A stretch of 5,594 nucleotides of DNA from Opitutaceae bacterium (GTDB lineage: Bacteria > Verrucomicrobiota > Verrucomicrobiia > Opitutales > Opitutaceae), in NCBI GenBank assembly GCA_031254955.1, contig JAIRTK010000362.1, positions 1 to 5,594 of the forward strand. Direction: 5' to 3'. The first letter of the stretch is position 1. Each line of letters starts with the position of its first letter. Of the stretch, positions 1-5,594 are shown in pieces. A program made the translations under genes and the position numbers. The notes beneath the pieces are model-generated. The model searched no databases and was not told the origin of the DNA. It saw nothing but the letters and a program-made list of their open reading frames with translations.

Positions 1-272
1 CCCGGCCTGCGCAGCGGCCCACCTCGACGCCTAAGCGCCACTCGCGGCTTGTCCCCTCTCCCGACGAAACCACGGGCTTCGCCTTAGCCTCTGCTTTCCC
101 TCCCTTTCCCGCCATGCCTTTTTTCTCTTCAAAGATAGTTGCTATTTCAGGCCCGAAGCGCTCTCTTCGCCGTTTGAGGCCTCCCCCATCGCCGTTTGGG
201 TTGCCCCCAATCGTCGGCGTGGTCGACCCTTTGGTAAAAATTTCGCGTCTTTTCGCGGTTTTTCATGCCCCA

Positions 273-309
273 CAGGGCCTGTCCTTGCCGCCGCAGGGCC
301 TGACCTTGC
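273..309. repeat. Tandem 16-bp direct repeat in leader
   Basis: CAGGGCCTGTCCTTGC (273-288) recurs as CAGGGCCTGACCTTGC (294-309), 15 of 16 bases identical, with starts 21 bases apart, close to two helical turns. The second copy runs into the inverted repeat at 304-344. The sequence is clear; a role as a protein-binding site is only a guess. Confidence 0.7.
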
Positions 310-344
310 ATCAGGCCGCGTCAATTCCACGGCCTGACGCAAGG
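304..344. repeat. Leader inverted repeat, possible hairpin or operator
   Basis: CCTTGCATCAGGCC (304-317) and GGCCTGACGCAAGG (331-344) pair over 14 positions with a single A-C mismatch, around a 13-base loop. The left arm can instead pair with GGCCTGA at 297-303 (7 bp, 7-base loop to 311-317), so two mutually exclusive hairpins are possible. No U-run follows, so it is not a plain intrinsic terminator. It lies 43 bases before the chosen start of the GH43 gene. A regulatory role is inferred from position and symmetry only. Confidence 0.5.
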
Positions 345-371
345 CCAAGCCCCGCACAATCCACCCGCACA

Positions 372-389
372 ATCCAAACACCAACCATG
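372..389 (+). promoter_or_regulatory. SD-less translation start context, GH43 gene
   Basis: The sequence ATCCAAACACCAACCATG leads directly into the chosen start. It has no purine-rich Shine-Dalgarno motif but nearly matches the context of the second gene (ATCCAAACCACCATG, 3426-3440). This shared C/A-rich leader and the signal peptide that follows are the reasons for starting at 387 rather than 114. Confidence 0.5.
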
Positions 390-3365
390 CCCCCCCCGTT
401 CCACGCCCAGCCGGCATTCACCCGCGGTCGTCCATCTGTTTTCGGGCTGAAAGGCTTGCCCGCCCTCGGCGCGCCCGCTCTCGGCTTGCCCGTTCTCTGC
501 GCGTTTGCCCTCTGTGCATTTGCCCTCGGCGCGCCCGCCTGCCGCGCCGGGGAATTTGCGAACCCGGTGATGCCCGGCGCCGACCCGCACGCGCTCGCGC
601 ACGGGAAAACCGTCTGGGTGTATCCCACGCGCGCCGACCCGGAAGGCGGGGCGTTTTACGCCTACTCGTCGGACGATTTGAAACACTGGACGCGGCACGG
701 CCCCGTGCTCCGTTGCCGGGATGTCCCGTGGCTCAAGGCGGACGGACGCCCCAGGCACGGCGCCTGGGCTCCCGGCGTGATCGCGCGCGGCGGGAAATGG
801 TATTTTTATTATGCCGTCGGCCCGCAAACCAAAACGCACCCGTCGCGCATCGGCGTGGCGGTCGGCGACAGCCCCGCCGGCCCGTTCCGCGACTCCGGAC
901 GCCCGCTGCTCACCGGCGGAAACGGATTCGAGGCGATTGACCCGATGGTGTTCGCCGATCCGGCGACGGGAAAGTATTATTTATACGCCGGCGGCAGCGC
1001 GGGCGCGAAACTGCGGATGTTCGAGCTGGCCCCCGATATGGCGGAACTCGCCGCAGAAATCCCCGTGAAAACGCCGCCGCGCTTCACCGAAGGGGCGTTC
1101 ATGCACTTTCGGGACGGCCTGTATTATTTGTCCTACAGCCACGGAAAATACAAAACCTCGTCGTATTCCGTCCACTACGCGACGGCGCCCTCGCCATCCG
1201 GCCCGTGGACCTACCGGGGCGCAATCCTGACCGGCGACGCCCTCCACAAAGGGCCGGGCCACCATTCGTTTTTTATCAACCCGTCCGACGGCGCGGAACT
1301 CATCGCCTATCACCGCTATGATGGCGAGTCCGGCGACGGACCGTATAAAAGCCGTCGGAAAATCGCCTTCGAGCGCGTTGATTACAACGCCGACGGCACA
1401 ATCCGCCCGATTGTGATGACCGACGCCGGCAAAACGCCCGCGCCATCCGCATGGCGCTGGCGGCGGCAGGACGGCACCCCGCGCCTCCTCGCGCCCGACA
1501 ACTCCCCCGCCGGGCATCTCGCCGAAACCGCGCCCGACGGCGTCGCCGTGAGCGGACGCATCGAGACGCTCGACGGCGCCACATTCAAAATCGTCCGCCA
1601 CTTCACCGCGCGCCGCGACATTCCCGACGCCCGCCTCACGCTCGCCTTCGTCCACCACTCGCCCGCCGCCTGGTGGATGATTCCCGCCGTCTCCTACAAC
1701 GGCAACCACTACGGACGCGGCAAGGAACCCAAAGGCGCCGCGCGCGACGGACGCTTCCGCACGCTCTCCTTCCGCCGCACGCCGCTGCCGGGCGCGGTTT
1801 ATTCCGAAGGCGGACGCTTCGCCGTCGCCACCTGGGGCGATGCCCCGAAAACCGGGCGCGAATCGTTTTCCTGCTCCATCGAACCGGAGGCGCGCCACAC
1901 CGCGCACCGCATGATCTGGCCCGAGGAAGAAACGCCCTTTGTCTATTGCGCCCGCGACAAATACACAACCGGAAGCATAAAACCCGCCGCCCTGAAAAAA
2001 GGCGAAAGCATCACGCTCACCCTGTATCTAAACATCGCCGGCATCGAGCCGGACCACGCCGCCATCCGCCACTTTTTGCGACAATCCTGGCGACTCGCCG
2101 ACAAACCGCGCGCCGCGGGGATTTATTCCCAGGAAAAACTCTGGCGGCTCGGCATCCGCTACGCGACCGGGCCGCTCTGGGCGGAGGAAGGCGTCTTCAA
2201 AGGCTTCAGCATCGGCCTGCGCGCCGCCGGTGACGGCGGCTGGGAACAGCGCCAAAAAGGAAAATATGAAATCGGCTGGTGCGGCCAGAACGCCTCGCTC
2301 GCAAACTCGCTGCTCGTCGATTATATAAAAAACAAAAACGAAGATTCAAAAAACAAAGCGCTCGCCGCGCTCGACACCTGGGCCGCGCACTGTCCGCTGC
2401 CGGGCGGCCTTTTCATCACGCACTTCGACCGCGTCCTCGACCAACGCGAAAACTACACCATGGACGCCTGCAACCTCGGCGTCGCCGCGATGAACTTTTT
2501 CGAGGCCGCCGACCTCGCGCGCGCCGCCGGCGCCGAACGCCCGAACTACGAGCGCATCGCGTTTGACCTGTGCGAGTTCGTCCGCGCCGACCAGCAGCCC
2601 TCCGGCGCTTATGCGCGCGGCTGGCGGCGGGACGGCGCGCCCGTCGTGCGCGAAGGCGGCATCGGCTGCTTCATGACACCGCCGATGCTGGAAGCCTGGC
2701 GCCGCTCGAAAAACCCCGCCTGGCTCGAATCCGCGAAAAAATCATTTTCCTATTACATGGGCGAATTGAAAACCCGCGGATACACCACCGCCGGCGCGCT
2801 CGACACCTGGTGCATTGACAAGGAATCCGCCCTCCCGTTGCTGCGCTCCGCGCTCATGCTGCATGAAATCACCGGCAGGCGCGCCTATCTCGACGATGCC
2901 GTCGCGATTTCCTATTATCTGTCAACATGGCTGTGGCATTACGAAGGCGTGTATCCCCCGGACGATGATTTTACGAAACACCATTACAGCACCTTCGGCG
3001 CGACCTCGGTTTCCGTGCAGCACAACCACCTCGACCCCTACGCGCTTTACTGGGTGCCGGAGTGGGTGAAATTATCCGAACTGACCGGCGACCCGCAATG
3101 GCTCGAAAAAGCCGCCGCCATCTGGCGCAACGGCAATCAACTGGTTTCCGACGGCACGCTGGAAATCCACGGACGCATCCGCCCCGCCGGCAGCCAGAAC
3201 GAAGCGTATTTTGAATGCGACTGGGGCTTCGGCTCCAGCGGCGGCGTCTCCGAACGCATCAACCAGTGGCTCGTCGCATGGCCCGGCGCGTTTCGACTGG
3301 AGACATTGCGAAAACTCGGCGACCGCGCCGCGCTTTTATACAACGACGACGGCGGACGCAAATGA
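387..3365 (+). CDS. Secreted GH43 glycosidase fused to helical toroid domain
   Basis: Predicted extracytoplasmic glycosidase, 992 residues from the ATG at 387. A basic stretch (TRGR) and a hydrophobic Leu/Ala run at about residues 24-50 form a signal peptide, with likely cleavage after ACRA (residue 54). Residues ~57-340 are a GH43 five-bladed beta-propeller. NPVMPGADPHA supplies the general-base Asp66, AIDPMVF the pKa-modulating Asp185 and TEGAFMH the general-acid Glu235. WAPG and GHHSFF (His near 292-293) are further family marks. Residues ~380-551 are beta-rich and may be a sandwich linker. Residues ~580-984 are helical and rich in Trp/Tyr, resembling an (alpha/alpha)6 six-hairpin glycosidase. 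Conserved-looking motifs are GWCGQNASLANSLL (~630-643), GALDTWCIDKES (803-814), QHNHLDPYA (878-886) and ECDWGFG (943-949). I cannot name that family. GH43 members cleave arabinofuranosyl, xylosyl or galactosyl links; the specificity here is unknown. A GH109 gene follows 72 bases downstream, so an operon is likely. The frame is also open upstream of 387, and an ATG at 114 would add 91 residues. Confidence 0.85.
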   Translation: MPPPFHAQPAFTRGRPSVFGLKGLPALGAPALGLPVLCAFALCAFALGAPACRAGEFANPVMPGADPHALAHGKTVWVYPTRADPEGGAFYAYSSDDLKHWTRHGPVLRCRDVPWLKADGRPRHGAWAPGVIARGGKWYFYYAVGPQTKTHPSRIGVAVGDSPAGPFRDSGRPLLTGGNGFEAIDPMVFADPATGKYYLYAGGSAGAKLRMFELAPDMAELAAEIPVKTPPRFTEGAFMHFRDGLYYLSYSHGKYKTSSYSVHYATAPSPSGPWTYRGAILTGDALHKGPGHHSFFINPSDGAELIAYHRYDGESGDGPYKSRRKIAFERVDYNADGTIRPIVMTDAGKTPAPSAWRWRRQDGTPRLLAPDNSPAGHLAETAPDGVAVSGRIETLDGATFKIVRHFTARRDIPDARLTLAFVHHSPAAWWMIPAVSYNGNHYGRGKEPKGAARDGRFRTLSFRRTPLPGAVYSEGGRFAVATWGDAPKTGRESFSCSIEPEARHTAHRMIWPEEETPFVYCARDKYTTGSIKPAALKKGESITLTLYLNIAGIEPDHAAIRHFLRQSWRLADKPRAAGIYSQEKLWRLGIRYATGPLWAEEGVFKGFSIGLRAAGDGGWEQRQKGKYEIGWCGQNASLANSLLVDYIKNKNEDSKNKALAALDTWAAHCPLPGGLFITHFDRVLDQRENYTMDACNLGVAAMNFFEAADLARAAGAERPNYERIAFDLCEFVRADQQPSGAYARGWRRDGAPVVREGGIGCFMTPPMLEAWRRSKNPAWLESAKKSFSYYMGELKTRGYTTAGALDTWCIDKESALPLLRSALMLHEITGRRAYLDDAVAISYYLSTWLWHYEGVYPPDDDFTKHHYSTFGATSVSVQHNHLDPYALYWVPEWVKLSELTGDPQWLEKAAAIWRNGNQLVSDGTLEIHGRIRPAGSQNEAYFECDWGFGSSGGVSERINQWLVAWPGAFRLETLRKLGDRAALLYNDDGGRK

Positions 3366-3396
3366 CGCCCCCGCATTCCCAAACACGACGCCTCCC

Positions 3397-3416
3397 AAAC
3401 CGATTTCAAACCGATT
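3397..3416 (+). repeat. Short direct repeat in intergenic gap
   Basis: AAACCGATT occurs at 3397-3405 and again at 3408-3416, starts 11 bases apart, in the 72-base gap between the two genes. The gap is strongly C/A-rich and nearly G-free, so it should be unstructured as RNA. It shows no terminator and no Shine-Dalgarno motif, which favours cotranscription of the two genes. The repeat may be chance. Confidence 0.4.
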
Positions 3417-3425
3417 CTCCCATCC

Positions 3426-3440
3426 ATCCAAACCACCATG
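3426..3440 (+). promoter_or_regulatory. SD-less translation start context, GH109 gene
   Basis: ATCCAAACCACCATG precedes and includes the start codon, with no purine-rich ribosome-binding site. It resembles the start region of the upstream gene. Start choice is secure because the Tat signal begins 18 residues downstream and no other ATG fits better. Confidence 0.5.
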
Positions 3441-4910
3441 AAAAAAACAAATCAACCCGCCTCGCACCCGCATCCCAGCCTCTCCGCCGGCTCCCGCCGC
3501 GACTTCCTCAAAAGCGCCGTCCTCGGCCTCGGCGCCGCCGCGCTCGCCGGCGGCGCGCCCCTCGCCGCCGCCCCGTTCGGCGCCCTCTCCAGCGACGGCC
3601 CGCTCTCCGCCACCCGCCCGCGCAAACCCGGACAAAAACCCGTCCACGACCTCACCACCAAACCGCTGGAAAAAGTCCGCGTCGGCATCATCGGCCTCGG
3701 ACGCGGCGCCACCCTCGCGCGCGACATGGCCGGCCTCGACTTCGTCGAAATCACCGCGCTGTGCGACCTCCGCCAGGATCGCATTGACCGCGCCCTCAAA
3801 CGCATCCGCGCGAAATCCCCCGCGCAACCCAAACTTTACACCGGCTCCGAAAACGCATGGGAAAAACTCGTCGCGCAGGACGACCTCGATGTCGTTTACG
3901 TCGCGACCCCCTGGGAATGGCACGTGCCGATGGCCGTCCGCGTGATGGAGCACGGCAGGCACGCCTTCGTCGAGGTCGCCGCCGCCGTGACGGTGGACGA
4001 ATGCTGGGAGCTGGTGGACGCCTCCGAACGCACGCAGCGCCACTGCGTGATATTGGAGAACTGCTGTTACGGACGGGAGGAGTTGTTTGTGCTCAACCTC
4101 GTCCGCGAAGGAGTCTTTGGCGAGTTGAAGCACGCCGAGTGCGCTTACATCCACGACCTGCGCGCCATGCTCTTCAACCTCGATTCCGAAGGCAACTGGC
4201 GGCGCGAGTATCACAAAAAACTCGACGGCAACCTCTATCCCACGCACGGCCTCGGCCCCGTGGCCCGCTACCTCGGCATCGGGCGCGGCGACCGGTTCAA
4301 GAGCCTCGTCTCCGTCAGTTCCGGCGAGCACAACCTCTCCCGATGGCTGCGCGAAAAAACGCCCAACGCCGGGCGGCACGCCGGCGAACGCTACCGTTGC
4401 GGCGACATCAACACCTCCATCATCAAGACCGAGCTGGGCCGCACCATCATGGTGCAGCACGATGTCGTCAGCCCGCGCCCCTACAGCCGCATCAACGCCC
4501 TCAGCGGCACCGGCGCCACCTTCTTCGGCTATCCCGGCCGCCTCGCGCTCGACGCCCCCGCGAGCCTCGCGCTCGGCCTCCAGGCCAAAAACAGCCACGG
4601 CTGGCTCGATGAGGACGATCTCAAAAAAATGCGCGAGCGCTTCGCGCACCCGCTTGTCCGCGAGCTTTGGGCGAAGGCGAGGGGCGCGGGCCACGGCGGC
4701 ATAGATTACCTGATGAACCACCGCCTGCTCGACTGCGTCCGCCGCGGCGCGACGCCCGACCTCACGGTTTATGACGCCGCCGCGTGGAGCAGCGTTCTGG
4801 AGCTTTCGGTGCGTTCGGTCGCGCAGGACGGCGCGCCGGTGCCCGTCCCCGATTTCACGCGCGGCGCGTGGAAAACCCTGCGTCCCGCCGCCGACCCACT
4901 CAGCGCGTAG
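3438..4910 (+). CDS. Tat-exported GH109-type alpha-N-acetylgalactosaminidase
   Basis: Predicted NAD-dependent glycosidase of the Gfo/Idh/MocA fold, 490 residues. GH109 enzymes release terminal alpha-linked GalNAc using tightly bound NAD+ by transient oxidation at C3 and elimination. A Tat signal is clear: SRRDFLK at 19-25, then a hydrophobic run 27-45 and an Ala-rich cleavage region. The Rossmann motif is GLGRG at 86-90, with the beta2 acid Asp110. GH109 motifs follow in order: TPWEWH (157-162), VEVAAAVTVDECW (178-190, where ordinary dehydrogenases have an EKP motif), ENCCYGR (207-213), HDLR (239-242), NWRREYHKK (253-261), YPTHGLGP (267-274), PRPYSR (346-351), GAGHGG (416-421) and PDFTRGAWK (471-479). 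From memory of the Elizabethkingia enzyme, Arg213, Tyr225, His228 and Tyr307 would correspond to Arg255, Tyr267, His270 and Tyr349; all are present at one constant offset of 42. Length fits the family. It follows the GH43 gene by 72 bases, likely in one transcript. Some GH109-like proteins have other specificities, so the exact substrate is inferred. Confidence 0.9.
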   Translation: MKKTNQPASHPHPSLSAGSRRDFLKSAVLGLGAAALAGGAPLAAAPFGALSSDGPLSATRPRKPGQKPVHDLTTKPLEKVRVGIIGLGRGATLARDMAGLDFVEITALCDLRQDRIDRALKRIRAKSPAQPKLYTGSENAWEKLVAQDDLDVVYVATPWEWHVPMAVRVMEHGRHAFVEVAAAVTVDECWELVDASERTQRHCVILENCCYGREELFVLNLVREGVFGELKHAECAYIHDLRAMLFNLDSEGNWRREYHKKLDGNLYPTHGLGPVARYLGIGRGDRFKSLVSVSSGEHNLSRWLREKTPNAGRHAGERYRCGDINTSIIKTELGRTIMVQHDVVSPRPYSRINALSGTGATFFGYPGRLALDAPASLALGLQAKNSHGWLDEDDLKKMRERFAHPLVRELWAKARGAGHGGIDYLMNHRLLDCVRRGATPDLTVYDAAAWSSVLELSVRSVAQDGAPVPVPDFTRGAWKTLRPAADPLSA

Positions 4911-4922
4911 GACGCGAAACCC

Positions 4923-4941
4923 GACGCAGCCGGCGTTTTTT
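4923..4941 (+). terminator. Weak intrinsic terminator after GH109 gene
   Basis: ACGC (4924-4927) pairs with GCGT (4933-4936) around a 5-base loop, with a possible flanking G-T pair, and runs into six Ts (4936-4941). The stem is short. A second small hairpin, CGCGT/ACGCG at 4904-4908 and 4912-4916, overlaps the stop codon. Placement at the 3' end of the operon, just before the repeats, supports termination here; the hairpin energy is not computed. Confidence 0.4.
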
Positions 4942-4955
4942 AAGATTCGTTTTTA

Positions 4956-5037
4956 TTGAACAGAAGGAAACAGAGGGAACGAAGAATATCTTTTATGATT
5001 ATTGTTTTCTTTGCGGCCTTTGTTTTCTTCTGTTCAA
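4956..5037. repeat. Palindrome module 1, copy A
   Basis: TTGAACAGAAGGAAACA (4956-4972) and TGTTTTCTTCTGTTCAA (5021-5037) are inverted repeats of 17 bases with one mismatch that becomes a G-U pair in RNA. The 48-base interior includes the extra 18-base segment missing from copy B. Confidence 0.8.
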
Positions 5038-5057
5038 AATAATGGTTCGGTTTTTTT

Positions 5058-5145
5058 ATCGCGGAAGCGCGGAAGGGCGGAAATGCTGAAAAAAGGAATG
5101 GGATCGGCTTGTTTTCGCGTTTCCGTAATTTCGTGTTTCCGCGAT
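5058..5145. repeat. Palindrome module 2, copy A
   Basis: The 26-base arms at 5058-5083 (starting ATCGCGGAAGCGCGG) and 5120-5145 (ending TTTCCGCGAT) are imperfect inverted repeats: both outer 9-base ends pair exactly, as do the inner CGGAAA/TTTCCG blocks, with mismatches between. The arms enclose about 36 bases. Confidence 0.7.
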
Positions 5146-5167
5146 TATTTTAATGGCTTATTTTTAT

Positions 5168-5242
5168 TGTCCACAGATTACACAGATTAACGCAGACTTC
5201 TTATGAATTTTAATCAGTGAGAAGCTGTGTAATCCGTGGACA
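5168..5242. repeat. Palindrome module 3, copy A
   Basis: TGTCCACAGATTACACA (5168-5184) pairs with TGTGTAATCCGTGGACA (5226-5242) over 17 bases with one mismatch. The left arm is part of a tandem CACAGATTA run (5172-5189). This 'ccacagattacacagatta' palindrome is, from general knowledge, recurrent in intergenic DNA of several environmental phyla; its function is unknown. Confidence 0.8.
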
Positions 5243-5261
5243 GTTTGATGGTTCGGTTTTA

Positions 5262-5325
5262 TTGAACAGAAGGAAACAGAGGGAACGAAGAATATCTTTT
5301 ATGATTATTGTTTTCTTCTGTTCAA
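5262..5325. repeat. Palindrome module 1, copy B
   Basis: The same 17-base arms as in copy A lie at 5262-5278 and 5309-5325, but with a 30-base interior instead of 48. Both arms are unchanged, so the internal deletion preserved the palindrome. Confidence 0.8.
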
Positions 5326-5345
5326 AATAATGGTTCGGTTTTTTT

Positions 5346-5432
5346 ATCGCGGAAGCGCGGAAGGGCGGAAACGCTGAAAAAGGAATGGGATCGGCTTGTT
5401 TTCGCGTTTCCGTAATTTCGTGTTTCCGCGAT
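5346..5432. repeat. Palindrome module 2, copy B
   Basis: Arms at 5346-5371 and 5407-5432 are identical to those of copy A. The interior differs by one substitution and one A fewer in an A-run. Confidence 0.7.
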
Positions 5433-5454
5433 TATTTTAATGGTTTGTTTTTAT

Positions 5455-5524
5455 TGTCCACAGATTACACAGATTAACACAGATTTTCAAATAGTTTGTT
5501 TTTAATCTGCGCAATCTGTGGATA
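5455..5524. repeat. Palindrome module 3, copy B
   Basis: The 22-base arms at 5455-5476 and 5503-5524 pair with about four mismatches. The left arm matches copy A; the right arm (AATCTGCGCAATCTGTGGA) differs from copy A's right arm but still complements the left. CACAGATT is present three times in a row (5459, 5468, 5478). Confidence 0.75.
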
Positions 5525-5533
5525 ATTTAATGA

Positions 5534-5594
5534 TTTGTTTTATTATATTTCCCTGTGTTCATTTATTCAGGGGGGGCGGACATGGCTGAGGATT
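5534..5594. other. Right edge: seventh linker and G-run before ATG
   Basis: The linker consensus recurs at 5526-5546, so a further module may begin here, but the following bases match none of the earlier palindromes. Seven Gs (5570-5576) and GCGGAC precede an ATG at 5582-5584 that reads Met-Ala-Glu-Asp to the edge. This may be the start of a + strand gene with a G-rich ribosome-binding region, or the left arm of another palindrome. The window ends too soon to tell. Confidence 0.25.

Larger units (their letters stand above)
1..386. other. Upstream C-rich leader, no confident gene
   Basis: I see no convincing gene here. The + frame used by the downstream glycosidase is open from base 3 with no stop, and an ATG lies at 114. 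The peptide it would encode is rich in Pro, Arg, Ser and Ala, has no domain, and would place a typical signal peptide more than 100 residues from the N-terminus, so I treat it as noncoding. Another frame ends in a stop at 32-34 and could be the last residues of an upstream gene, which cannot be decided from so little. Pieces worth noting are the direct repeat TTTCGCG at 241-247 and 251-257 and the repeat cluster at 273-344. No -35/-10 pair stands out, so the promoter is not located. Confidence 0.5.
4946..5251. repeat. Direct repeat copy A (three palindromic modules)
   Basis: This 306-base AT-rich unit is repeated immediately downstream at 5252. From 4946 to about 5195 the two copies differ by about five substitutions, one A-run length change and an 18-base segment present only here. 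After that the tails diverge, though each still closes a palindrome. The unit contains three unrelated imperfect palindromes (4956-5037, 5058-5145, 5168-5242), each introduced by a T-rich linker. No credible protein is encoded. It looks like a noncoding interspersed repeat, common in intergenic regions of such genomes. Confidence 0.85.
5252..5533. repeat. Direct repeat copy B (three palindromic modules)
   Basis: Second, 282-base copy of the unit at 4946, directly abutting it. It keeps the same module order: 5262-5325, 5346-5432, 5455-5524. It lacks the 18-base segment of copy A (one of two 10-base direct repeats plus 8 bases). Its last module uses a different right half from copy A, yet still forms a palindrome. 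Confidence 0.85.

Noticed and set aside
981..1907. Open frame on the - strand (308 codons) inside the GH43 gene
   Set aside because: Antisense shadow of GC-rich coding sequence; low-complexity peptide with no recognisable motif.
3215..3787. + strand frame spanning the gap between the two genes
   Set aside because: Arg/Pro-rich frame-shifted reading of both genes; overlaps well-supported coding sequence.
3336..4721. Long open frame on the - strand (461 codons) opposite the GH109 gene
   Set aside because: It lies fully antisense to a protein with strong family motifs. Its Ala/Glu/Gly/Val-rich composition is the usual mirror of GC-rich codon use, with no domain or signal.
4784..5089. + strand frame running from the GH109 tail into the repeats
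   Set aside because: The first half is a shifted reading of GH109 and the second half is noncoding repeat sequence.
5002..5190. Small + strand frame inside repeat copy A (62 codons)
   Set aside because: It lies across two palindromes and their linkers. The equivalent frame in copy B is altered by the 18-base and 1-base length changes, so it is not conserved as protein.
4946..5533. CRISPR array
   Set aside because: Only two long copies, without short regular repeats and unique spacers; the internal structure is palindromic modules.
4946..5533. Insertion sequence
   Set aside because: No transposase frame and no terminal inverted repeats bounding the whole block; a nonautonomous element remains possible but is not shown.

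Overview
This GC-rich window holds two secreted carbohydrate-active enzymes on the + strand, followed by an AT-rich gene-free block of interspersed-type repeats. The organism is most likely a member of the Verrucomicrobiota, perhaps Opitutaceae-like. The reasons are GC-rich coding sequence, starts without Shine-Dalgarno motifs inside C/A-rich leaders, a Tat-exported Gfo/Idh/MocA-type protein beside a glycoside hydrolase, and repeats of the 'CACAGATTACACAGATTA' and 'GAACAGAAGGAAACAGAGG' kind. This is recognition from general knowledge, not a database match; a planctomycete or related phylum is possible.

Layout. Bases 1-386 are a C-rich leader without a convincing gene; near its 3' end lies a cluster of direct and inverted repeats (273-344). 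Bases 387-3365 encode a 992-residue secreted protein. It has an N-terminal GH43 five-bladed beta-propeller with all three family acids visible, a beta-rich middle, and a large C-terminal helical region that looks like an (alpha/alpha)6 toroid of a second glycosidase or lyase class. After a 72-base, G-poor gap, bases 3438-4910 encode a 490-residue Tat-exported, NAD-binding protein whose motifs match GH109 (alpha-N-acetylgalactosaminidase type) end to end.

The remaining bases, 4911-5594, carry a weak terminator. After it come two near-identical ~280-306 bp direct repeats, each made of three different imperfect palindromes. Every palindrome is introduced by the same T-rich linker, and a seventh linker leads toward the right edge.

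Working together: the two genes probably form an operon that acts outside the cytoplasm on a complex glycan, with GH43 removing arabinose/xylose/galactose-type residues and GH109 removing terminal alpha-GalNAc. The substrate is inferred. The most interesting items are the GH43-toroid fusion and the modular palindrome array.
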